NCBI GenBank assembly: GCA_001822655.1
Contig: MHRX01000002.1
Coordinates: 1 to 9,906, forward strand
Length of the DNA: 9,906 nt
Reading direction: 5' to 3'
Source of the DNA: Candidatus Taylorbacteria bacterium RIFCSPLOWO2_01_FULL_45_15b
GTDB lineage: Bacteria; Patescibacteriota; Minisyncoccia; Phycocordibacterales; 01-FULL-45-15b
In this document: piece by piece, positions 1 through 5,147 of the stretch
Layout of the letters: the number at the start of each line of letters is the position of its first letter
Position numbering within the stretch: the first letter of the stretch is position 1
Translations under genes and position numbers: made by a program
Notes under the pieces: generated by a model
Database searches by the model: none
Told to the model about the DNA's origin: nothing
What the model saw: the letters and a program-made list of their open reading frames with translations, nothing else

Positions 1-146
1 ATATAGTTGCCATAGTATGCTACTTTTGATAGTATAGAAATATGAGCCATTACTTTCTTTGCTCACAAAACAATCATAGCAAAAATCGTAGATTTTTTCA
101 ATGTATGGTTTCTGATTTTGTAGCCGCCGAATTTCCGAAAACCCCC

Positions 147-252
147 AGTCCGAATCCCGCCCGCATTCCTCCACAGACCCCTCCTCCGCGCGGGCGAGTC
201 CGAATTCCGCACCCCACCACCATTCCCCCAGAAAAATGAAGCGGGGTGCGGT
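147..252. repeat. C-rich near-direct repeat with hairpins
   Basis: A 14-bp sequence at 147-160 (AGTCCGAATCCCGC) recurs at 197-210 with one mismatch, 50 bp apart. Bases 158-164 are complementary to 190-196, and CCGCACCCC at 207-215 is complementary to GGGGTGCGG at 244-252, so the block can fold. Each repeat looks loosely like the 3' half of a tRNA T-arm, and the second runs into CACCCCACCA. No complete cloverleaf can be drawn. Its function is unknown; a decayed tRNA or intergenic structured repeat is possible. Confidence 0.4.
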
Positions 253-310
253 CAGGAGTTCCGTTCAAAAAAGGCTCGCGCAAATGCTAAAATAACACCA
301 CCAAGCAGAA

Positions 311-424
311 AAAATCTGCACTGCTGCAGATTTTCGTTCTTCGTGGTCAGGAATAATTTGTTTGCCGTCGCAAACAAATTTTCACGACCCTAGCTCGCGG
401 TTTTGCTTACTAGCAAAACATCGC
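311..424. repeat. Cluster of three tetraloop hairpins
   Basis: There are three consecutive perfect inverted repeats, each with a 4-nt loop. The first is 311-320/325-334 (10 bp, loop CTGC), the second 355-365/370-380 (11 bp, loop CGTC), and the third 400-407/412-419 (8 bp, loop TACT). TCGTG at 341-345 also pairs with CACGA at 383-387, enclosing the middle hairpin. None has a clear terminal T-run on either strand, so a simple intrinsic terminator is not obvious. They could be intergenic hairpin repeats or parts of a structured transcript. Confidence 0.6.
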
Positions 425-443
425 TCCGCTTTCCACAGTGCAG

Positions 444-465
444 AAAACCCCGCGCAGGCGGGGTT
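444..465 (-). terminator. Intrinsic terminator of tRNA-Ala(TGC)
   Basis: An 8-bp perfect stem (446-453 with 458-465, sequence AACCCCGC/GCGGGGTT) closes a 4-nt loop. On the minus strand the stem runs into a short T-run (rc of 444-447). It starts 14 bp beyond the 3' end of the minus-strand tRNA, as expected for that gene's terminator. Confidence 0.7.
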
Positions 466-478
466 GTTCTGTCAGCTG

Positions 479-551
479 TGGACCCTACAGGACTCGAACC
501 TGCCACCCCCTCATTGCAAATGAGGTGCTCTACCAGATGAGCTAAGGGCCC
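479..551 (-). tRNA. tRNA-Ala (anticodon TGC)
   Basis: The 73-nt minus-strand sequence folds into a complete cloverleaf. The 7-bp acceptor is GGGCCCT/AGGGTCC with the G3-U70 wobble pair that identifies alanine tRNAs. The D-loop is standard and contains TGGTAGAGC. The anticodon stem CCTCA/TGAGG closes the loop TTTGCAA, so the anticodon is TGC (complement of 516-518). The T-loop is TTCGAGT and the discriminator is A73. CCA is not encoded, as the discriminator is followed by CA. Its U34 is in the class of wobble uridines hydroxylated by TrhO, which is encoded at 3496-4404. Confidence 0.96.
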
Positions 552-639
552 AAAATCGTCTATGAATATCGTCGTCTAGGCGCGGGAATAAAGTTCAATC
601 ATTTTTTTGTGCATCTACAACAGTATTGGTAACTCCGCA

Positions 640-667
640 ATTATAAGCCAAAAAAATGTTTTCGCAA
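640..667 (-). promoter_or_regulatory. Minus-strand promoter of tRNA-Ala(TGC)
   Basis: On the minus strand TTGCGA (rc of 662-667) is followed after 16 bp by a perfect TATAAT (rc of 640-645). Transcription would start near 633, giving a leader of about 80 nt before the tRNA 5' end at 551. RNase P would remove this leader. The assignment rests on sequence match only. Confidence 0.55.
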
Positions 668-693
668 GATGTGAGATTGATGTGAGATTGATT
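668..693. repeat. 11-bp tandem repeat
   Basis: GATGTGAGATT occurs twice head-to-tail (668-678 and 679-689), followed by a partial third copy (GATT, 690-693). It lies between the two divergent tRNA genes. TTGATT at 688-693, within the repeat, could serve as a weak -35 for tRNA-Ala(GGC), but no good -10 is visible near 711-716. Confidence 0.7.
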
Positions 694-725
694 TATCCCG
701 AATGTTCTGAAAAAATAACCAGCAC

Positions 726-796
726 GGGCCTATAGTATAGTAGTAACACGCGTCCATGGCATGGACGAATCGGGGGTGCGATTCCCCCTAGGTCCA
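726..796 (+). tRNA. tRNA-Ala (anticodon GGC), atypical
   Basis: The 71-nt cloverleaf has acceptor GGGCCTA/TAGGTCC with G3-U70, the alanine identity pair. The anticodon stem CGTCC/GGACG closes loop ATGGCAT, so the anticodon is GGC (758-760), and the T-stem is GGGGG/CCCCC. It is atypical: the D-stem GTAT/ACAC has an A12-C23 mismatch, position 18 is A instead of G (742), and position 55 is G instead of T (778). The usual 18-55 contact is therefore altered on both sides, while G19 and C56 are kept. No CCA is encoded. From C56 onward the gene end is duplicated downstream. It may be a divergent functional tRNA, or a tRNA end rebuilt by an element. Confidence 0.8.
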
Positions 797-948
797 CAAT
801 GATTGGTGAGGTCAGCTGGGAGCTGTCCGAGCCAAGCACTATTGTGAGACTCTGGAGGAATCGCAGGCCGGAGCACGTCGGTGCGAGGCCGGGCTGTTTG
901 ATTTTTTAGTAGAAAAATACAAATAGCCGATTCCCCCTAGGTCCACAA
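779..948. repeat. 21-bp direct repeat of the tRNA-Ala(GGC) 3' end
   Basis: Bases 779-799 and 928-948 are identical over 21 bp, 149 bp apart. The repeat starts at T-loop base C56 and covers the 3' T-stem strand, the 3' acceptor strand, the discriminator and three bases beyond. Only the first seven bases (CGATTCC) recur a third time at 1133-1139. Duplication of a tRNA 3' segment from the T-arm is the known footprint of tyrosine-recombinase integration (attL/attR), but no integrase lies between or beside the copies. Tandem duplication of a tRNA-linked element explains it equally well. Confidence 0.8.
796..934 (+). ncRNA. Structured unit 1 downstream of tRNA-Ala(GGC)
   Basis: The sequence can fold extensively. 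ACAAT (796-800) pairs with ATTGT (841-845), enclosing TTGG/CCAA (803-806/832-835) and a CAGCT/AGCTG hairpin (813-817/821-825). GGAATCG (857-863) is the exact complement of CGATTCC at 928-934, which begins the next tRNA-end copy. Between them sits a GC-rich hairpin around GCAC-GTCG-GTGC, then an A/T-rich stretch. The bases after the first arm, GAGACTCTGGAG, resemble the same place in unit 2. I recognise no known RNA family. The unit may be transcribed with the tRNA. Confidence 0.45.
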
Positions 949-1139
949 AATAATGAGCAAAGCGAATATATTTTGTAAGACATGGAGCAAGCCGACTGCT
1001 AGGCATGCGTGGAAAATCGCAAGGCGCAGTTATGCCGAGCAAGCGCGCGAGACAGTGAGCCGGGCGATCAGCGGATCGTGCCGCGAGGCTCCGAGAAATT
1101 TTGCGAGTGGCGACAAGTAAAATATTCGTGGCCGATTCC
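945..1139 (+). ncRNA. Structured unit 2, diverged copy of unit 1
   Basis: This repeats the plan of unit 1 with different bases. A perfect 8-bp arm, ACAAAATA/TATTTTGT (945-952/969-976), begins at the copied discriminator. AAGACATGGAG follows. GGAAAATCG (1011-1019) can pair with CGATTCC at 1133-1139 if two A bases bulge out. Between them are CGCAA/TTGCG and GAGCC/GGCTC hairpins. The last part, AAGTAAAATATTCGTGGCCGATTCC in loose form, matches the end of unit 1. The pairing plan is kept while sequence changes, which suggests selection on RNA structure. The unit is about 205 bp against 149 bp for unit 1. Confidence 0.42.
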
Positions 1140-1211
1140 GTCATGTGTCATCAAAAGCAGAAACCCTATTGGGCGGCAGGAGTGGAAATGAATCCGAACA
1201 TTTCATTTTTT

Positions 1212-1220
1212 TGGTATAAT
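1212..1220 (+). promoter_or_regulatory. Extended -10 promoter
   Basis: TGGTATAAT contains a perfect -10 hexamer at 1215-1220 with the TG of an extended -10 at 1212-1213. No good -35 is visible, which an extended -10 can tolerate. Transcription would start near 1227, giving a leader of about 63 nt before the ATG at 1290. That leader has no clear Shine-Dalgarno sequence. Confidence 0.65.
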
Positions 1221-1289
1221 GGCCAGATTGATGAATTTCGTTGCATATTAATTATATAGTAACGGCATTATTAGTTTTTATTAACTTAA

Positions 1290-1667
1290 ATGACGAAAAA
1301 TAAAAAAATTGAGTGGGTTTTGCGAATCGGTGTTGCAGGCGAGTTTTTAGGACACGGAGTCTTCGCAATCCTGGGAAAGGCAGATTGGATAAAATGGACC
1401 GAACAACTAACCGGACTTGATGTGGCGTCCGCCGCGACATTTATGTTCGTCGTGGGAATCTTGGATATTTTGTTGGCGATTGTGGTTCTAGTCAAACCAA
1501 TTAGACCTATTCTATTGTGGATGGCACTCTGGGGTTTTTGGACTGCTCTTGTCCGGCCGCTCGTCGGCTTGCCGATCTGGGATTTTATTGAGCGTTTTGC
1601 AAATTGGGCGGCGCCGCTCGCATTATATTATTTGTATCGGGTAGACACTGATCATGACGAAAAATAA
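1290..1667 (+). CDS. Small membrane protein, DoxX-like
   Basis: This 125-residue protein has roughly four hydrophobic segments, at about residues 9-28, 45-68, 71-88 and 101-117. The ends are short and charged, and the C-terminus is DTDHDEK. The first helix contains RIGVAGEFLGHG, which resembles the start of DoxX/SURF4-like four-helix proteins, and the length fits that group. The exact family is a guess from pattern. It is first in a plus-strand cluster behind an extended -10 promoter at 1212-1220. Its TAA stop overlaps the ATG of the following TrhO remnant by one base (TAATG), suggesting the two were once translated as one unit. The reaction, if any, cannot be read from the sequence. Confidence 0.7.
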   Translation: MTKNKKIEWVLRIGVAGEFLGHGVFAILGKADWIKWTEQLTGLDVASAATFMFVVGILDILLAIVVLVKPIRPILLWMALWGFWTALVRPLVGLPIWDFIERFANWAAPLALYYLYRVDTDHDEK

Positions 1668-1855
1668 TGCTCCACACGTTTATCATTTCCCGATGTTCAC
1701 AATTATTCTTTAATTACAAATATGTCCGCATTGAGGACACGGAAAGCTTTGTTGAAGAACATAGAAAGCTGTGTCAGTCGCATGGTTTGAATGGACGGAT
1801 AATTTTTGCAAGGGAGGGGATAAACTATCGCACAGCAAGCTGGCGCGGTAGTTGA
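1667..1855 (+). pseudogene. Remnant of a TrhO/rhodanese-family gene
   Basis: The frame encodes 62 residues. Those from NYKYVRIEDTESF through EEHRKLCQSHGLNGRIIFA to REGIN match the N-terminal ferredoxin-like domain of TrhO (UPF0176), which usually reads YKYv.IeDpe.F..eHr.lC..lgL.GRI..A.EGING. The frame then degenerates to YRTASWRGS and stops at TGA, before the linker and the rhodanese domain with its catalytic cysteine. An intact TrhO of about 300 residues lies downstream at 3496-4404. The two share only the family pattern, so this is not a recent copy. The reading frame after 1863 contains THISEFTATSFENYIKIAV, possibly a frameshifted continuation. It most likely records loss of an older trhO. 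Confidence 0.7.
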
Positions 1856-1878
1856 TTTTCCCGACACATATTTCTGAA

Positions 1879-1908
1879 TTCACTGCGACATCCTTCGAGA
1901 ATTATATT
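1879..1908 (+). promoter_or_regulatory. Possible promoter of the RnfD/FNR fusion gene
   Basis: TTCACT (1879-1884) and TATATT (1903-1908) are 18 bp apart. They would start transcription near 1915, 19 nt before the ATG at 1934. Both boxes are imperfect, and the call rests mainly on position. Confidence 0.3.
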
Positions 1909-1933
1909 AAGATTGCAGTATCAAGTTGGATTC

Positions 1934-3409
1934 ATGATTTTTCTCGATAAGTTTCTCAACTCCATAACAACGTACAGGCTCGTTTTGAATAGCCTTGTAT
2001 TTCTAACGGCGATTTCCGTCATACTCGCAGCTTTCGACAGGCTCCGCTACAGCTGGACAGTTACAGTGATGGTGTCGTCACTCCTTGCTCTCTTGGCGGC
2101 ATGTTATTTTTCCAATTTTATTTTTTCGAAGGTTTTCAATGTTCCGGTAAATGCAGAATCATCCCTCATTACGGCTTTCATACTTTTTCTAATTCTTGCT
2201 CCCGCCGACACGAGTAAGCAAATAATGATTTTAGTCATTGCCGGAGTCGTTGCGATGGCTTCCAAATATCTTCTCGCTCCTTTCAGAAAGCATCTTTTCA
2301 ATCCCGCGGCGTTTGCGGCGGCCACTCTGTATATTTTCGGTCTTGATTCTGCTGTCTGGTGGGTAGGTGATCCATGGATGTTACCATTTGTATTTATCAC
2401 AGGTTTTTTGATTGTTCGAAAGATTAAGCGTTTTTCGATGGTCGTCGCTTTTTTTGTTGCATGGCTTCTTTCACTGTCTTTTTTTGGAAGAGCAATTTTC
2501 TCGAGTTTCCAATCATTTTTCTTTGCTCTAGGGCCAATTCTATTTTATGCAACCATTATGCTCACTGAACCGATTACGACGCCTCCGACAAAAAAACTTC
2601 AATGGATATACGGCGCATTGAACGGCCTTCTGCTGAATGTGCCGATCCGCCTTGGCGGTTTTTCCGCAACACCGGAAATCGTATTAATGATTGGAAATGT
2701 GCTTTCGTATGCGACCGGCTCTAGACGAAGGTATGAGCTTACACTCAAAGGAAAAAATGAGATCGCAAAAGATGTTTGTGAATTTGTGTTTACACCGGAT
2801 AGAAAAATAAATTTCAAGCCAGGCCAATATTTGGAGTGGACGCTTGCTCATGATAAAAAAGATTCTCGCGGTAATAGGCGCTATTTCACTATCGCGTCAT
2901 CGCCGACAGAGGGAGACGTTAAATTGGGCGTAAAATATAATAATCCTCCATCGAGTTTTAAGCGCGCGCTTTTTACCATGCAGGATGGTGATACGTTTGG
3001 TGCCGGTCAGTTGGGCGGGGACTTCGTCATGCCACGAGACACAACCAAAAAATTAGTTTTCATAGCAGGCGGCATAGGCATAACGCCGTTTAGAAGCATG
3101 ATCCGATTTTTGCTTGATAAGAACGAGAGGCGAGATATAACGCTTTTCTACGCAACAAAAACCGAAGCGGAAATTGCTTACAGAGATATTTTCACGGAAG
3201 CAAAAAATAAATTAGGAATTAAGACAGAATATATCGTTGGCCGGTTTATTGACGATGAGTTTGTCAGGAGAGTGGTGCCGGATTATCACGAGAGGATTTT
3301 TTATATTTCAGGACCGGACGCTATGGTAAATACATTCAAAAAGATGCTATTAAAAATGAATGTGCCAAGACGAAGTATCATTACCGACTATTTTCCGGGG
3401 TTCGCGTAA
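1934..3409 (+). CDS. Membrane oxidoreductase: RnfD/NqrB-like + FNR fusion
   Basis: The N-terminal half (to about residue 260) is multi-helix membrane and carries RnfD/NqrB landmarks: SSLITAFILFLILAP (76-90), KHLFNPAAF (119-127), and TEPITTP near 211-217 followed by YGALNGLL. The C-terminal part (about 265-491) is a ferredoxin-NADP reductase-type module. It has a flavin motif RRYFTI (315-320), the nucleotide-binding AGGIGITP (378-385), YISGP (457-461) and an aromatic end DYFPGF. I see no SGAT-type FMN-attachment motif, as in genuine RnfD/NqrB, and no Fe-S cysteine set. It would pass electrons from NAD(P)H through bound flavin to a membrane acceptor; whether it moves ions is unknown. ATG 1934, with GGA just upstream, is preferred to TTG 1913. 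It gives 491 residues. Confidence 0.85.
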   Translation: MIFLDKFLNSITTYRLVLNSLVFLTAISVILAAFDRLRYSWTVTVMVSSLLALLAACYFSNFIFSKVFNVPVNAESSLITAFILFLILAPADTSKQIMILVIAGVVAMASKYLLAPFRKHLFNPAAFAAATLYIFGLDSAVWWVGDPWMLPFVFITGFLIVRKIKRFSMVVAFFVAWLLSLSFFGRAIFSSFQSFFFALGPILFYATIMLTEPITTPPTKKLQWIYGALNGLLLNVPIRLGGFSATPEIVLMIGNVLSYATGSRRRYELTLKGKNEIAKDVCEFVFTPDRKINFKPGQYLEWTLAHDKKDSRGNRRYFTIASSPTEGDVKLGVKYNNPPSSFKRALFTMQDGDTFGAGQLGGDFVMPRDTTKKLVFIAGGIGITPFRSMIRFLLDKNERRDITLFYATKTEAEIAYRDIFTEAKNKLGIKTEYIVGRFIDDEFVRRVVPDYHERIFYISGPDAMVNTFKKMLLKMNVPRRSIITDYFPGFA

Positions 3410-3459
3410 AAAAATATTCTCCAATTTGCCGACAAAGCTAATCTATGGTTAAAAGAAAT

Positions 3460-3488
3460 TTGCATAGGTCTCTTTTTTTTCCTACAAT
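3460..3488 (+). promoter_or_regulatory. Promoter of trhO, leaderless arrangement
   Basis: TTGCAT (3460-3465), a 17-bp spacer and TACAAT (3483-3488) form a good sigma70-type promoter. Seven bases separate the -10 from the ATG at 3496, so the transcript would begin at or next to the start codon. The promoter lies inside the longer frame that opens at 3445 and therefore argues for the later start. Confidence 0.65.
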
Positions 3489-3495
3489 CGACCTT

Positions 3496-4404
3496 ATGCG
3501 AAAGCAGTCTTTTTCAATAATTCTCTTCTATCAATACGTCAAAATATCGAATCCCAAAAAGTTTCGAGACGAGCAGTTTGCTATGTGCACACAACTTGGT
3601 CTCCGAGGAAGAACAATTGTGGCAACAGAGGGGGTCAACGGAACCCTTGAGGGTGAAACAAAAGCTATAAATAAATACTGCCGCGAGATGAAAAAAGATC
3701 GCCGCTTCAGGGATGTTGTATTTAAAAAGAGCGTCGGGACTGGGAAAAATTTCCCGCGGCTTAGTGTGAAAGTTCGCTCCGAGCTTGTGACACTTGGCAA
3801 GCCGATAAAAAACTTTTGGAAGAAAAATGGCCGAGGTACGTATATGAAGCCTGCGGATTTGCGGCAAGCCATAAAGAGCGGCGAGAAGATAAAAATCATT
3901 GACATGCGAAACGCGTACGAGACCGAAGTGGGGAATTTTGAAAACTCCGCCTTGCCTCCCATGCAGAATTTTCGCGATTTGCCTAAAGTTTTACCGCAAT
4001 TAAACCAATTTAAAAATGATAAAGTCGTAACTGTCTGCACAGGCGGTATTCGATGTGAAAAAGCGAGTGCATATTTGAAACAAAAAGGATTTAAGAACGT
4101 GTACCAACTGGATGGAGGCATTGTTTCTTACATGAAAAAATATCCGTCGCGTGACTTCAAGGGCTCTTTGTATGTCTTTGACGGGAGGATCACCATGCAT
4201 TTTGATAAAAAAGCAGAGCATGTCGTTGTCGGAAAGTGCGCACTTTGCGATACACCGTCCGAGCGGTATGTGAATTGTTCTAACGATTTATGCCATGTGC
4301 ACTTTATATGTTGCGAGAGATGCGACAAGGGTATGGCTGTATGTGGCAAGAAGTGCGAGACGCGTATCCGTGTGAATGAAAAAGTTTATGCGAGTAGGAT
4401 TTGA
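3496..4404 (+). CDS. trhO: tRNA uridine(34) hydroxylase TrhO
   Basis: TrhO (formerly YceA/UPF0176) converts wobble U34 to 5-hydroxyuridine in an oxygen-dependent reaction in tRNAs such as Ala(UGC), Ser, Pro, Thr and Val isoacceptors. The 302-residue protein has the N-terminal domain (FYQYVKIS near 11-18, ATEGVNG at 43-49), FPRLSVKVRSELVTLG (86-101), and a rhodanese domain with the active-site loop VCTGGIRCEKA containing C181. A cysteine-rich tail (C248, C251, C261, C266, C272, C273, C276, C283, C287) probably binds zinc, as in other members. ATG 3496 is chosen because a promoter fits directly against it; ATG 3445 would add 17 residues lacking family resemblance. The end overlaps the Nudix gene. 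Confidence 0.92.
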   Translation: MRKQSFSIILFYQYVKISNPKKFRDEQFAMCTQLGLRGRTIVATEGVNGTLEGETKAINKYCREMKKDRRFRDVVFKKSVGTGKNFPRLSVKVRSELVTLGKPIKNFWKKNGRGTYMKPADLRQAIKSGEKIKIIDMRNAYETEVGNFENSALPPMQNFRDLPKVLPQLNQFKNDKVVTVCTGGIRCEKASAYLKQKGFKNVYQLDGGIVSYMKKYPSRDFKGSLYVFDGRITMHFDKKAEHVVVGKCALCDTPSERYVNCSNDLCHVHFICCERCDKGMAVCGKKCETRIRVNEKVYASRI

Positions 4405-4852
4405 TTATGTCGGCATAACGACTCCTTTTTACTGCCACGATAGACGGGGGAATTTGCTTTTGCATAAAAGAAGCAAGATGTGCAGAGATGAACAAGGGAT
4501 GTGGGATCCAGGATCCGGGCAACTCGAATTTGATTTGACCCTCGAACAAAATGTCCTAAAAGAAGTTCGTGAAGAATACGGCTGTGGAGGCATCATCGAA
4601 GGCGGTTTGCCGGCTCACGACATTTTGCGCACAATTGATGGAAAACCAAGTCATTGGATCGCTGTTCCATTTTTTATCGCAGTCTCGCGCAGTTTGGTCG
4701 TAAATAATGAGCCAGAAAAAATAGACGACATTGGATGGTTTCGGCTCGATGCTCTGCCATCCCCGCTTCACAGCGGATTTCAGTATACGCTTTCGAAATT
4801 CAAATCCAAATTTCTGCAGTATCTAAATCCAACCGCTCGAGCAGGCATCTAA
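4376..4852 (+). CDS. Nudix hydrolase family protein
   Basis: Nudix enzymes hydrolyse nucleoside diphosphates linked to another moiety, often for nucleotide clean-up. This 158-residue protein has a Nudix box at residues 48-70 with exact spacing: G48, then L54, then KEVREEYG at 62-69. Two consensus positions differ: the first Glu is Leu (L54) and the Arg is Lys (K62). The metal-binding E63, E66 and E67 are kept. WDPGSGQLEF precedes the box, and IDDIGWFRLDALP (116-128) is the usual C-terminal strand-helix. The start overlaps trhO by 29 bp, so the two are probably co-translated; ATG 4391 is an alternative start. The substrate cannot be told; the box changes may mean altered specificity. Confidence 0.85.
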   Translation: MKKFMRVGFDYVGITTPFYCHDRRGNLLLHKRSKMCRDEQGMWDPGSGQLEFDLTLEQNVLKEVREEYGCGGIIEGGLPAHDILRTIDGKPSHWIAVPFFIAVSRSLVVNNEPEKIDDIGWFRLDALPSPLHSGFQYTLSKFKSKFLQYLNPTARAGI

Positions 4853-4968
4853 TTTATTTTGTAAAAAATGGGGATTTCTTAGTAATCGTTTTGATCGTCA
4901 CTTGTTTGGTACATCTAGTAGCTATTTTTTACGATCGTACAGTATAGCTATGTTAAGTTTGTTTTCCC

Positions 4969-4996
4969 GCTCGTCAAGAACAGCTCGTCAAGAACA
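4969..4996. repeat. 14-bp tandem duplication
   Basis: GCTCGTCAAGAACA at 4969-4982 is repeated exactly and immediately at 4983-4996. It lies between two of the TACGAT palindromes. It may be replication slippage or a spaced binding site; nothing in the sequence decides. Confidence 0.85.
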
Positions 4997-5108
4997 ATTA
5001 GATAACATCTTACGATATATCGTAAGAAAATAGTTTTTAATTCATTCTTTTTTATTTCTTTTAAAAAAAACTAGAAACTACTACCGTTTCATACTTATAC
5101 TAATACTT

Positions 5109-5147
5109 GCCCGCCATCGCTGACTCAGGCTTTGGCAGGCGGGCTTT
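5109..5147 (+). terminator. GC-rich hairpin, possible terminator
   Basis: GCCCGCC (5109-5115) pairs with GGCGGGC (5138-5144) around a 22-nt loop, followed by TTTATA. It could end transcripts arriving from the trhO-Nudix side before the next promoter. The loop is long and the T-run short, so it may instead be a dispersed hairpin repeat. Confidence 0.45.

Larger units (their letters stand above)
1..440. other. Gene-poor leading region
   Basis: I see no convincing protein gene here. The short open frames on both strands run through a C-rich stretch and have no ribosome binding site, family resemblance or normal residue mix. What the stretch does hold is secondary structure, listed separately: a C-rich repeat block at 147-252 and a run of hairpins at 311-424. 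It lies downstream of the minus-strand tRNA-Ala and beyond that gene's terminator. Confidence 0.6.

Noticed and set aside
42..283. Short frames on both strands in the C-rich start of the window
   Set aside because: Their residues (Pro-rich on plus, Gly/Arg-rich on minus) simply follow the base bias. There is no start signal or homology.
803..840. Resemblance of unit 1 to part of SRP RNA (GTCAG...GTCCG...GCCAAG)
   Set aside because: The conserved GGAAG/GCAGCC core of the SRP Alu/S domain is missing, and the bases are used in a different hairpin.
726..945. A 149-nt intron in tRNA-Ala(GGC)
   Set aside because: The tRNA is already complete at 726-796. Removal of 779-927 would give the same sequence, so splicing is not needed, and no group I core motifs are seen.
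1055..1097. Hairpin with GAGCC/GGCTC and a two-base bulge, reminiscent of group II intron domain V
   Set aside because: The loop is not GNRA-type, the lower helix has an uneven internal loop, and no intron-encoded reverse transcriptase or other intron domains are visible.
839..1144. 101-codon minus-strand frame across the tRNA-linked units
   Set aside because: It runs through the structured repeats, has no ribosome site and no family resemblance. The hairpins and repeat boundaries explain the sequence better.
1913..1933. TTG start adding seven residues to the RnfD/FNR fusion
   Set aside because: The ATG at 1934 begins a normal membrane-protein N-terminus, and the TTG would coincide with the likely transcription start.
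3445..3495. Earlier ATG adding 17 residues to TrhO
   Set aside because: A TTGCAT-17-TACAAT promoter lies inside this extension, and the extra residues do not match TrhO.
3531..4121. 196-codon minus-strand frame opposite trhO
   Set aside because: It is a shadow of the plus-strand gene, with Ser/Phe-rich residues and no family pattern. TrhO is well supported.
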